From Sthenelais limicola (Eukaryota; Annelida; Polychaeta; Phyllodocida; Sigalionidae), in the NCBI GenBank assembly GCA_942159475.1, contig OW804095.1, forward strand, positions 68,290,773 through 68,354,772: a stretch of 64,000 nt of DNA. The letters are read 5' to 3'. The notes below the pieces were generated by a model. It had not been told where the DNA came from. It saw only the letters and a list, made by a program, of their open reading frames with translations, and ran no database searches. Positions 37,703 through 51,300 of this stretch are shown here, one piece after another (the first letter of the stretch is position 1; the number at the start of each line of letters is the position of its first letter). The position numbers were made by a program, and so were the translations under genes.

Positions 37703-37731
37703 ATGGCATTTTTCAGCAGGTTCACTACAAT

Positions 37732-40700
37732 AGTATATATATCATAATTCATATATAGGCCTACCACAGTTCTTTTATTTATTTTTTATTTATTAAGGTT
37801 CTCCCGCGATGCGCACACACGTGTGTCTGAATTCAGGTGGCAGGACGCTGAGTTGTGTCTTCCAATACAAGGAGAACCAACGTGTTGGGGTGTTTTCGAA
37901 GCCGACCTCAGAGAAACTACCCTTCATATAAAGCCCATGAAAAGCTAAAGAAAACTATTTAAACTTTCCCATTACAAGTGCCTTAGGTGGGGGAAATATT
38001 AAACTTATGTAAAATTGAGCAGTTGTCAGTAGTAGTATTTGTATACACAGAGCGCACTAATACTACTACTGTTATCGCCGTGAAATTTAATGTTATTGTC
38101 ACCTTGGAAGCATGGATGAAGAAGCTAGTTCTAACTTTGTATAATAGGCCTATAATTTTTTATAAAACAGTATATCTAGAGTGGGATACAATGTATATTG
38201 TGTCCGTATACCACTGAGTTGTATATGCAACCCTGACACCTGAACCGCCGAAATTACCTTCGGTAAAACTACACAAAATGACTATAATTGTTTCTATATG
38301 TATTATAGATTATTAAAGGCATATAATAAATGAACTAACGCGTTGGTTTCAGTCGCATAGAATATTGCACTTCGTCCACATTAAGTGGTTTATCTACTGC
38401 AGTATATTATAGACCAGCCGTCCTTTTTTCCTATTCATCCATTTGACCTTAAGACCAATTCCTCTTTCTCAAGGGCATGACACGCCATAGCACTCTTGTG
38501 ATGTACGCTCACTATTTCTAAGAGAACAAACAGGTCACATGTTTCCTCCGGCCAAGACCTAACTATTAAAGCCAAAATGGATCGAGAATCTCTCCAACCT
38601 CATATCAGATGGACATTACAAATGTCATAACTATCTCAGCCTTGAGATGAGTACCTAAAGGCATCTATATATCTCAGCCTTGAGAAAGTAAAACTGTATA
38701 GCTACTGCGTAAATGCTCGAATGTCCACTTAGAGACGTTCCCCGTTGTGAATCGATTGTTTGTAGGAACTATAATGGTTAAGAAAAAGCATTCCGGTCCT
38801 TTGGAGTCCTGCGGGCCAATAATAGTATTTATAATATATCAATATAGGAAGAACAACAAGGGCACCACTTATTCTAGAATCTTATGAAATTACGCTCTTG
38901 AGAAAGTGGTAGGTAGCACTATAGGTCAAGAAGCACCTGATTTATATTGAATACAACCGGATCACGATGGACATGTGGTGCTAATAGTTGTGCAAATTGT
39001 GTGATGCTACTTTAATAATAGTATGTTCATGGTTCAAGATTACATTAATAACTTTATGTTATATAGTCAGATAACCAGACTCCATTATAATCATTAATCA
39101 TAACCGCCATGCATTATATATGGGCAAAATAAACACATTTGCATCGCTGAACTTTGAGATTGAGATTTCTATTGAGATTTGATGTATTAGTTATTCATTC
39201 ATTAGCCCTAATATAGCCTACTTTGATTTCCCGGGGGGAAACAAGAGTTTTCTTTTTATATGTCCATTCGGTAAAACAACTTGAATACAAATTAGCCCCC
39301 AAAGAAAAAAACTGATGAAAAATAACTTTATTTAAAATGTTATACACCCCCAAATGTGCTGATGAAGAGTTTCCTGCATTTATTCTCTGTCACTTCCCTT
39401 TTGACTTTGAACGGTTCATGTGTGGATCAAACAAGAGAACCTGGTATTAAACAGCTCTTCCCCAAAACGCAAAGATCTCTTCATATTCGGGGGAAAGAGT
39501 ATCCCCCTCGGGAACCATTGAATCCCTTTGTTCTGACAAGTAGATAATCACTTTCATATTAATAAAACCTCTGAGTACCAGACGCCAAGTGGTTTATCGC
39601 AGTGATGAGCTATCTCAATTCATGCCTGGTTGATATGAAGAATGTTCTCGTCATTGGGTTTCGATCAGATTTACTTTTTATCTCTTTCACTCCAGACATT
39701 AGGAGCCTTTACTGAAGGGAATTTACTTTTAAAAGCAGATTTCACTCCATCACATCAGTTAAAATGTGAAGAGCTTCGAATTATTGGCGGATGCTTTTGA
39801 TGTATCATCAAAGCGGGGAGAATCATATAGCTTGTCCAGCCAAGAAAGTGTAGAATCTCATCGTGATATTCTAATAATGTTGATTTATAGTATGATCCTC
39901 CCAAATCAAAAACAAACAAGGAGTTTTAAACCTGGTATTTGAAGAGATAAAAGAAAAATACAAGTACTATTAAAAGTAAATGCAAAAAATGGCCAGAAAA
40001 CTTGTCAATGTCCATCGCATCCCTGGGGATAACTGCACATGCATGGTCCTAAGTGACAATAGGAAATGTGGTCGAGGAATCCATCGTCCCTCGCCCCTCC
40101 TGAGCAACTCTATCCCTACATCATTATGTCTGGCCAACTGCTCTATGATGATTTGTCCATAGCCCGGAGCAATTCCCTGCACCCAATCATTGACTCGCAG
40201 TGATTTTTGTTTGCATTTGGCCACTCACCAATCCTTAGGGAAAGAACGAATAGATTTGATGGTTCTAGAGTTTAGGTATACATATCTGGAATGATGTGAT
40301 TAGCAGTTTCTCTCGCATGGGCACTCTGAGTGAGTTCGTGATATCTTGAAATACATCCGTGTGTCATGTGTCATTTATAATGATCGCGGGACAAGGGAAC
40401 AATTTAACGGTCAGATCCATGTGTGGAGGTATAGTGTTTGGTGTTCAAACGAGTCCCATTATAGCATTTCAAGACAGAAGTGTACCTCTATAGGAGGTCC
40501 GGTTTTTATACAGGATTTATAAAGCAATGTAGAATGATGCATGATTAATTTATTCAGAAATAAAGATGATTTAGATGCATATCTGACCATATTGGATTGA
40601 ATACAAGATAGGTTTGTTATTGCAGTCCAAGGAGAGGGGGTGTCCCGGGGAAAGGTTCGGGTGGTGGTGAAAGGGGGTAAGTCCTAGAACTTTTTCTATT

Positions 40701-40800
40701 GTGTAGAAATTGTTGTATTGTATGAAAGACTTCACAACGCGCATTGCTCCATATAACTAGTTTCGTGCATTAAACAGTTACGATATTTATTATGTATATC
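37732..40800. other. Gene-free stretch
   Basis: No gene or complete element recognised. The words ctatctcagccttgaga and tatctcagccttgagaaagta near 38,631 and 38,669 are a short tandem duplication. Confidence 0.5.
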
Positions 40801-40827
40801 TTATACAACTATTATCATACTAGCAAA

Positions 40828-40970
40828 GTACCCGTCCTCTAGACGGTCCCCCTCGCTCCCACCACTTCCCCCTCTCCCTCTTTTCCCTCCCCCTATTCTC
40901 TGTCTCTCATACCTGTTTTTCTCTCCCAACCCCATCTCCGATTCCCCCCTCTCCCTCCCCTCTATGCTGA
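40828..40970 (+). repeat. Pyrimidine-rich (CCCTCTCC) low-complexity patch
   Basis: A long run of C and T words such as ccccctctccctc. The minus-strand open frame across it is an artefact of composition. Confidence 0.85.
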
Positions 40971-42108
40971 TGAGTGAAGTGTCATGTGGGTGAGTGTGAA
41001 GTGCCAGATATAAATACTTGTTCATGACAGGGTAGTTGTTTCTTTATTGTGCTGACACATTTGAAATGTGTCTGGTCTTGTATGTGGGGTATGTAACAAT
41101 ACTATAATATGATAATATATGATAATAATAATATTACTGTACTTATGTTATAGGTATATCTCTTTGTGGATATGGTTTATTTCAACATTATCTTGAATAT
41201 GAAAACTGTTTAGACAGCTGACAAGGTGAACAATTAATTTATAAAAATACCAACATTGTACAATAAATACTTCACCCGGTTTTAGTGGTTTGTATAACTG
41301 AAAAACCCTCAAGTTAAAATCTGGCTTATCTTGCCACAGACTTAGTCCAACTTATTTCCACCAGGTGATGTCATGATTACTGGTTTGCATTTGTAAATTC
41401 ATTTATTTTTCAACACCACAAATTATCGTTATGAGGCATTTATGCACATAAATATTCTCCATCTATCATGTTTTAAAAACATTAAACTGAGTTTATTTGT
41501 GCAATTATACTGTTTGTTGTTGCAACGCTTGTTATTAAAACCCTGGATTGTAACACCCCCAGTATTGTTTATGTGAAACTGTGAGGTAGCTTGGGCGACC
41601 CTAACCTGCATTCACAAACAAACTCACCTGTTGCTAGTTTGGCACAACTTGGCCTATGTTTGACTCTTGCCTCATTGACTCAGGAAAGTATAAATGAGCG
41701 GCAACAATGATGGAATGAACCAGGGAGATATATACTAAATATGAATTAGTTATATCCTCCTTAATAAACTGATGAGATGCCAAACGAAAAAATAGGATGA
41801 TATAGTATAAACACTCCACAATAATAACACTTCTGTTAATTTAAACTACCATTCAAATGGCTTGTATGGCTGCAACAGTAGTACAGAAAGAAGCATTGAC
41901 AATACATCTGATTTTTTTTATAATTTCCGCGGCAAAACACATGGCAATATGAGGCCGTACACCCACTACCATTCTGCCTACCTGTCTGTGCGTTCACGCC
42001 TAACATTGGCTGCAGTTCTATATAGCAAAGCTGAACTAGGGTTGCATCGGCGACGCGCGAACTGGCCGCGCGAACGTATCAATGCCAAATATGATTTGCG
42101 CACACCGG
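40971..42108. other. Gene-free stretch
   Basis: No gene recognised. The open frame at 41862-42143 is featureless. Confidence 0.45.
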
Positions 42109-42320
42109 GATGTAGTCAGGTCTCCCTGGAAGTGATGTACTAGCTTCTTTCCCTCCCCCTCTCCTATTCCCCCACACTCTCCCTTTTCTTCACTCTCCCC
42201 CTACTACACTCTCCCTCCCCTCCCCCTCTCCAATACACCTACCCTCTCCCTCCCCTCTTCTTCACTTTCCCACTCCTCTGCATGTAGTCAGGTCCCCCTG
42301 GAAGTGACGTAGTAGCTTGT
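42109..42320 (+). repeat. Short direct repeats flanking a CT-rich patch
   Basis: gtagtcaggtctccctggaagtgatgta and gtagtcaggtccccctggaagtgacgta flank about 140 bases of ctccctcccc-type sequence similar to that at 40.8 kb. This looks like a tandem duplication with simple-sequence expansion between the copies. Confidence 0.7.
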
Positions 42321-45300
42321 GGGAAATGACATAGTATCTCACAGGGGCTTTCCATGGCTATAAATAGAGTGTGGAGATCCCAATTTAAAAAAAGGCTTCA
42401 AAATCTCATTTTCACCCCTGATACCTTCACAAACCATATATATAATGTCCTCCAGACAGGGTCGTTGGACTGTACAGACCAGAAAACAGATGGGGAGATC
42501 ACATATTCCCAGAACATGCCTCATAAAAACACCCTCTTGAGCTTTATATATTAGATATCAAAGAGTCCATGTCGGGCCAGATATCCTATTAGGTTTTGGT
42601 TGAAAATGTCCCTCAGCCTCAGCTTGTTATAATATCCAGAGAAGTTGTTCTGATTTAATTTCTTATGGCTAATCTCACCTCATTGACGGCATTGCTTACT
42701 AAATATAGAAATAAATAAAAAGAAACTACACGCTGTGAAAATATACATCCAGTGTTTCAAAAGGTTCGGTAACCTCTCAGGAAAACGGCAGTATACAAGT
42801 ACCGTCCATTGACAATGCGCATCGCTCCTTAGCCCGCTTTCGTGCAGTGAAAGGCAATTGATGGTATAATCTTAGACAATAGGTCTCCAAAGCAGGAAAA
42901 TAAACAAAAAACAATGTAGGGAGGACTGGATGATAAACAGAGAATGCAATCAGATTCCTTTAAGTAAAATGATGGACGAGAAGAGGCGGAGGAGGTGACC
43001 TTTAGTTTATCCCCATTTTACCTCAGGAACGAAGACTAAATATTTATCTCAGCTCATCCTTTTGGAAAAGGACAACTTGTGTTATGTTTTCATTCTCTGG
43101 GGGTGGCCATGAGTGGACTCACGCTCGTTCAATAATTGTTTAATCAACAAATAGAAATGCTATCATTGGCTTCCGGCCGAGAACAAATACCAAACCTCTC
43201 TCCCCCAGCTACTTCCAATTCCTTGTCTGGTGGACATGGTTTGAGAAATTAAGAACATCCTCTTACAGTAATTCACCCGAGGTGTGTGTTTTACACTTCA
43301 GGTTTTGTGAGATAAAGAAATGCTGACAGCAAAATACTGGTGTGCTGGTGAAACATTACATTCCACTGACTCATTCGATCCCTCATTTGTGGCTCATCAG
43401 GCAAATGCCTAGTTTATAATAGAAAGATGATTACATTTGTTGGTTCATTGGTATAATCACGGAGCATCCTCCCTCGTCCCATCAGTAGTGGCATTTACTT
43501 AATTGAAGAATTCCTGATCCGTATACTCGAGGGTAGCCCCAGCACTTAAATTGAGCAGAAACCTGCATGGGGAATCGGTTAACACTACAGGGATTAGCGT
43601 GTGTCCAAGAGGTACGTTTATTACAAGGCATATAGATCTATTGAACACCTATCTGTATGTTCACGTGTCCTGGTAAACGAGGTCCCCAGGTTTGGTCTTA
43701 TCACCTTGTAATATTAACTACTTGTATAATGATGCCATAATCCCATGGATTCCCCATGACGAATATATGACAAGCTCTCGCAGCTGCATTCTCAGTAAAC
43801 AGCGGTCAAAAAGTAAAGATATCCTATACTACTTTTTCCTCGAAGAACCTGTGCCCGTTTTTTCTCGACGGAATGGAAGGGCTTCAAATGCTTGTAAAAC
43901 GTTTAATGATAGAAGAATATTGATAACCTGAGTCCTGTTGGTCAAAATATGAGTGAATTTGGTAAGATTGTGTTTCTCGTAGTCGCTGAGAATACAGCTG
44001 TAACCCTGAACATATAATTTCAATCCCAAAGCAGCTCATCCGCGTAAGGCTGATTATTGGGAGCAAGCAAGCAATGTATGAATCTACATTCATATAATGG
44101 CGGGTCATGCTGGGGTTATTTCGCAAGTGTGGTAGGGTGGTTTTTAAAAATCCTAAATGCGCCCCGTTTCCATGAGTTTCGTGCCTCTCGTTTTGCTTAC
44201 AAACTGTGTTGTTGACCCCTACACATTATAAATATTACATTTGTCTGTTCTCCCTCATCAATCAACCAAAGCCTCCCAAGCAAAGCAAAGCACATCAAAA
44301 TAACAAGACGGTGTAAAAGAAGACTGGAACTAAAGTTCTTATCGATAGACAGCGCATAAATATACATCACTATCATCTTTTCTTTTTAATTCCGTATGCT
44401 GAGGTTGTTGAGAATCCATGTGGCTCCATTGGTTATTTAGAAACAGCCGAAGACCGTGGGAAAGTTCTCAACACCCATTGTATAGATTGCTGAGGAAGGG
44501 CAGCAGAATAGGGAAACTTAAAAAGTCACTCTAGCTCCAAGAAACACATCTGAAGATGTATAGGTATTATAAGGCTGATTCCCGCTTGTGGAGGATTACT
44601 ATGAGAACTTGCAGTCTTTAATAAGTATACACGTGGTGAGGTGAATTAAAACGTATTATCCCCTGTGTGATATACGAGGCATATCCCACCCATATTTAAT
44701 GTTTGCACTATACTCTGGCTAGACCAGCCCAGCTGCTAAAACAGTTATATGACGCAATGTGTGTGGTTCAAATACAGATTGCACTAGCTTACCTCTGCTT
44801 CCCTTAAAAAAACTGCGACATGAATGTATCTAGATCTTCATTCCTCTGCTCCCACCAATCGTCTGGCAATTTTCAACACATAGCAAGCTGACTGATAAAG
44901 CGGCCCTTTTCTGGGAGTTCGCTGGGATTCTATAATAACCAAGTAGAAAAATAAATGGCCAGCGCTATTGATTAACGTCTGGGAACGTAGCACCTTGATG
45001 CAGGGGTTCATATTTTGTGCTTCACCAAAAGACCAAAAGAGAAAAAGTGTCGAAATTGCAGTGAACAAATATCAATAAATCAAATAACATAAACGTAGGC
45101 ATGAATAGATTCGGTGCAACAACACAAGGTAAAACCTTTTGCTGGCCCTTTCAATTAATTCCCAGCACTGCCCTCACATATTTTGACAAGACTATCCTTC
45201 GAAATATCCGGCCAATCGTAATATCAAATATCTTTTTAAATATTGATTTGACATGATTTCTAATTTACACCTCTGAAGACAGATACGACGGAAGTGTGTG

Positions 45301-48300
45301 AATGATCGTTTCTTGGGTTAATATTCCTATTTGATAATCAGAACTATGAATGCAATATTTCTGACATTCAATATCATACATTCGTTGGGGCGTAGATCTA
45401 GCACGATTGTACAAATAATGACATCTGAATCAGCAGAACAGGGGGATTCCCGGAGGCAAGCATTGTGCATTGGTTTAAAACCCCAAACTCAGGGGCAGAT
45501 ATTTCCAGGGATTTAGATGCACGTCCTCGGCCCTATCCTCTCCGCCCTCTGTTGCCCCTATGCGTGCTTTATGAGGTGAATGTGTCCAGAATGACGCCTC
45601 CGAGCCTGAAGCAGAAATAGTACGATGCTCAATATACATGTTACAACAGAGAATGAGGCCAGGGGTTCATTCTACATCTGCCAATGTTATCAATCCCTTA
45701 TAAATAATGACATTTTGTTTTCTGACCCTTGTTCTGCCTGCTATAGTCATAAGAATCTGTTCCTTTCATCAGTAATCGACGCTTTGCTATGTTTAATGAA
45801 TGATAGTACTTTATAAAGCATATTCCCTCCTCTTCCTTGACAACTCACATCAAATGGTAAAGATCTAATTTAACAATCTGGCCACACACCACTGCTGGTT
45901 GATGCCAACACTCATGGCACGACCTAACCGTGATGGCCGTACCACAGGCCAAATGTAATGAATCTCCCAATACAAATTTTACTTAATAAGAATTTATACA
46001 AAGATAATAACAAGATGCTCAATGTATGAGTAGCCGACATGTATAGGGCGTGTAAGTGTCATGGCCACCAGTCAGGTTCGTCACACACTTGCTACTACTT
46101 CCGGGTCAGGAAGTGCATGACGTTATGCCCATGGGAATAGCATTGCGATAACAGGTTTTCACTGTATTTGGATCAGGTTTCGGGAAAGTTCTGACCACTG
46201 GATAGCCTTATATAGGGTTGAATTATTCGAAATATGATGACCAGAAACTTTGGGACATTGCTGGGGCGATGAAGAGAGAGAATATTTATGTCCCATTGCT
46301 TAAGCCATGGCCGTGATTCACTTCCTCTCCCGAAGCTGGCGAACGGCGGCCATGACACTTACACGCCGATTCCAAAAGAAAATGTGCTCCGTACTAAAGG
46401 TCAAATGTGTCATAACCTACATTAGCATTCAGATCAAGACCTGTCGCTACAAATCTGACCCCCTGATCTTTTTTTACACTCATATACTATATGTCAATTG
46501 GTTATATCCCTCAAAGAATTATCTGCAGCAAAATATCCGTTCTGACAGTGTCGCAGGTCGTTGATCTGGCTTTTGAACCCAAATGATTCATTTATTCTCT
46601 TTGAGAGGGCCATTTATCTGCGCTGCTTCATAAGTCAAACAATTTGACGGCATGAATGAAGACGTTAAAGTTGAAGTAGTGTAATTGCCTGCTAACGTCA
46701 TGTTTAGCTTCAAATGACACAGCAATATTAGAGTGATGAATCACTTCGGAACATTACCGAGGCACTTCGTATCATGGAACGATCTAACATGCCTCTCACC
46801 ATTTCCATGAGAGAAGCCTCTGTCTAATTTCTGGGTAGACGACATTTTTCACGTTAATGTTTTTATAAATTGCTCTCGCGCCTACAAAGTCACATGACTG
46901 ACAAGTGATCGCACACGTTAGTGTCCGTACTCAAGAAATTATAGGCGGGGCAAAGACTCGTGCCAATCACGCAGTTTCCCATTGCACCCCGAGACCCAGA
47001 CCAAAACTTCTCTCCATGCCCTTTTTGCTTATCATCTCTCGTGAGTAGGGAGTGCGCTTACAATTCCTGAACTGTTGACGCTTCTTGACTAATATAGAGA
47101 GCACACTATAGGTGGCGTTCAATTTATTGGCACATTATCGGATCCCCTGGATGGACTAATGGCACCGCCGTGAGAAAGAGCTCAACTGCCCGGCAAAGAG
47201 CAACTGTGAGTCAATGCTGTCCACTCAGACAGTACAGAATTCTCAGTCAGTCAGGCAGACTTATAGACCCGAGCGTGGAGGTCGGGCTTAGCCCACACAC
47301 AATCACAAAATGGACAACTTTCATCAACTGTATATATCCAGTCAATGAGAAGTGCATGGTGGCGTGGCGGTTAAGGGGAGAAACGGAAGGGTTTTGTGGT
47401 GTCCAGTGCACTCTTTACGAGACCAATATCGGACTGGCGGTATTAAATTATCAAGCTCGATTTGCTCGGGATGCTATTGGATTGAAGATTGACATCACAC
47501 CCTCCCTCGCCGTCCTTTTGCGTAACTGATGGATCAATTGGTCAATCTTTCGATTCCCTCATTCCGAATCACTCTTCTTATGATGCTTTACCGTCCTAAG
47601 TATCTCCTCTCATATTGGAGTTCCTTTCCATTGATGAATCACAATCTATATAAACCACTATTATTTTAAAGTCAGAGATCAATCTTTCGAATGAGAGCAA
47701 TTCATTTGGAAAATTCGCAAACAATACATTAAAAAACCATGGATATACATGAATACAAATACATTTATGTACAGGTTACCGAACGAGGGATATGTATTAA
47801 TGAGCGTGCTTCCAAAATAATGACTTAATGAATTTCCAAGTGTGTGTTTTCACGGGATTTAATTGTTCCACATCTCACTAAATGAGTAAATCATAGGGTT
47901 TGGCAGGTCAAATCTATTGTCTAAACGCTATAATACAAGCGATATCATGATGGAAGTGTCATTTCCATGTCTATACCATAATGCACTACAAAACAATATG
48001 GTTTTGCCTTATTTTTCCTTATTTTCGCTTTTTTCTATGATAATTCTCAATATCAACGACCTCTTTACACTTGGGTGCATGCGTCCATAACTTTGGAAAC
48101 CATTCAGCAGAAGTAGTTGAATTGTAATCATACTCAACGTCGACTGAGTCATAGAAATAAGGTCAATCATATTCATTGCATAGGCGGGCCTGAAATGATT
48201 TCTAATGGAAATCACAATAAAGTTTATCAAACCTTGGCAAGATCATATTACTTCGCCTTTATTGCCCATTAAGTATCCCAGTCTATTTTAGTGCTTTAGA

Positions 48301-51300
48301 TACACTTCTCTCGGTTCAATTCTATTCACCCCTTACGCACATTGACTCCATTGAAATAAAACGTAGAAGGCGGTAGCATAACGAATATAAATGTCACTAT
48401 TCCACTCCAGTTGAACATCTATAATTCCTTGCACAATTTGACTATGTCTGTAACGGAATGAGGTATTTAAAAGTGTGCTGGGTCTAGGCTTTCATTTATT
48501 TGATTTTATATTATTCATTTCACCCTTCCTATAACCTTTAGTAGAATTTAATGTATAATGGTTACACTTTTTCGTATCCATTTAATAGGTCTTTCAAAAT
48601 GAGGAATCGTCAGCAATCTTACCAGGGAATTGACTCTGCCAGCAGTTCTTTTGTTCCATTGCAAAAAAGAAATTTCAATTTCAATCTTCAAATTGTAAAC
48701 GGTCCGTACGTAAATACAAAAAAAAACATTGTGTTTATTTTTGGGTTTGTTACAATTGTCTCACGTTTCAATCGAACGTAGTAGCGATGTGAAATGGCCT
48801 CGAATTGGGACATCCGAGTCATATCAGCATGCACAAAGGACTCTGCTGTGCCCGTTTGGGCCAAGGCTCTCCTTTATGATGCATCTTTCCCGTTTTGCCT
48901 AGAATCCTTATAAAGCTTTCAGTTGAAGGGCCCTATGAGTAGAATGACTGTCACAGACCTAAAGTGGAGACACGATGCAGCTAAAGTGAACTTCACACTC
49001 TCCTCCTGAGGCATGGATTCATGCGGATACTTTGATTTTAGAGTTATCTGTTTCCTCAATGGCCAGAATTTATCCCACAAAACAAGTTGTCAAACCAACC
49101 ACAAAAATTATTCCTGCTGCTTGGCAAATATAAATACGGACTGGTATAAATTCATGAATTCCGTCAACATTTTTATCGCGATGAGTGAGAGAGTCAAGCG
49201 GAAGTCTGGTGTGTTTAACGGAAATCGCGTATTATTTCCACTGCCTCAGCGGGGTTTGATGTACCGGATGTTCTGTCTGAATGATTACATGAATAGAAAT
49301 TGCTAAAGACACACCAGTGTGCGAGACCTACCGTATGAAGCCATTTAGAGATTTAGTCATAATAAGACCTCATCTGTTTTATAAAACGAATAAAACAACA
49401 GAACGGTAGCTAACGGTTCAAGATGCAAAAGATGAACTTCATCCTTGTAAAAGTATCAACATAAAAATGATTACAGATTACCTTTCCATAAAAAAAATCT
49501 GAAAATCAATGTTATAATTGATGGTCTTTACTAACGTCCTAAACCAGCACTTCGCATTTAGATGTAAGACCAGAGACTAGGTTCTAGATGGTGCTCCGCG
49601 CGTTTGCTGAAGCTGTTTATCAGACTCTAAGGAATGCAGGGGGGCAAAATCTCCATAAACACCACAAGCACTACATCATGCCTCAGGGCTTTTCCAGCTC
49701 GCCCCACAGTCGAAGGTCTCAAGAAAGAAATTTTAATGTTTTATTTTTGCCATGGCTGTTAGGCTTGATCCTTTAGTCTAATATACATGTCTATGGGACA
49801 AGGACCTGTATACGCAATCAACATTTCGAACATTGAAAATAAAATCCTTAAGCCTGGCAGATTGATGTTACTTTATGCTTGCAACGCGAGCTGAATACAG
49901 ATCTACTCGTTTCTCCTAGATACAGTTTCAAAATGTATGATCGTTAGAACAAAACTCACACTCTATTATCCATCATACATCTGTTTCCATCAGAATCATG
50001 ACTGAATTTTCAATTCTCTTCCACTTTTCATGACTATTTACTGTAGATCTATTCAATGCCAGACGGCTAGCAGATACTGAAACACTTCATATAGGCTTCT
50101 TTCTCAACATCCACGGAATTTTTATTAGCACATCCATTAACTATTCCTATATAGTCGAAATGATGAAACTTGTAAACCAGAAGCAAGGAGTCAACAGATG
50201 TATTCCGTCTGCGTATGCTAGCTATAATCCCTAGAGTGTGTAGAGTAGGAGCAATGCCTTTTTAAAAAGACTAAATTGATATCCAGAAGCTTCTGTACCC
50301 TGGGAAAAGAACGTCTAATAACCCTCCTGAGATGTGAAGTAACATGGATGTGCGTCTTACTGATTGTTCTCTAACTTTTAATGCAAAAATAATCTGCGTG
50401 AAGATCATCTTGATAACTTAATGGAAGTGAAACTTGTTCATGAATTAATAACAAAAATGGGTCCCCTGGGACAATGGGATAGGAGATAAGAAGGACATTG
50501 GGTGACAAATACTGGCGGAAGTAAAGAGAACAGAGACACTGGGCGGTACTTGGAGCTTGCAATCAGGAGTTGCCTTGTTTAGCATATGGAAATAACTGAA
50601 AGTGAAACACTGCGAAGGAATAAAGTAAGAAAATACGCACTTGCAAAAGTCCATGAATATCTTAAGCGAAGCTGTAAAGATAGATATAAATTGTTGAGGA
50701 CACGTATGACACGCTACTAGGTAAAATGGATCGGGCAGAGTAAGTCTAGGGGAAAGATTGGCGAAGTTGTGAGGAAGAAATGAAGGCTGCTTAAGCGGGG
50801 TCATACCATAGATATATGCTGTTTGAATTGTTTATTTTACATTTCCACCCCTAGTAAGTTGGAGGAAATGGGAGTTAAAAAGAAATGGGAGTTAAAAAGC
50901 ATTTTAAAACTGGAAAATGAAGGGGGTACTGTACATGCTATGAACTTCACAGAACACAGCAGTCTGGTATCAAGATCAAAATGGATGGTTTAAAACCGTA
51001 TCTTTGGCAGGAGCAGTACAGGGATCCATCGCGTCTCAGCAGGGGAACGTAAGGCGGGATCAGAGGATCAAATACAAGTTTGTTACCACTCCCTTTAGAA
51101 ACCGTGAAATGCAATGCAGTGAAGGGTAGAATAGTACTCTACCAAACATACCATTTTTTAGTATCTATAGGTGTTATAGTTCAAGTCAGTGTTGGCCTGC
51201 GGTACGCGCATCATAAAAATATTTGTATATTGCACCCAACTTATTGCACCTCTCAAGAGGGATGCGCATAATATAGTAAATATCATTATGGGCATAGCTC

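Larger units (their letters stand above)
37331..37731 (+). repeat. Tandem pair of tRNA-headed SINE-like units, period 249 bases
   Basis: A 152-base unit occurs at 37331-37482 and again at 37580-37731 with few differences. Both contain a 72-base tRNA-like sequence followed by aatggcattttt and caggttcactacaat. The 97 bases between them hold a perfect 9-bp stem hairpin (ggacgaaac ... gtttcgtcc, about 37,534-37,563) and a CTCF-like word ccacctgagggcag (37498-37511). The arrangement suggests duplication of a larger SINE-type unit; no poly(A) tail or target duplication was found. Confidence 0.7.

Noticed and set aside
41769..41795. Second hammerhead ribozyme (CTGATGA ... CGAAA on the plus strand)
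   Set aside because: The ten bases between the two core boxes cannot form stem II and no stem I pairing flanks it. Chance match.
47170..47529. 119-codon plus-strand ORF as a gene
   Set aside because: No recognisable domain, no splice context or poly(A) signal noted, and it stands alone in noncoding DNA.
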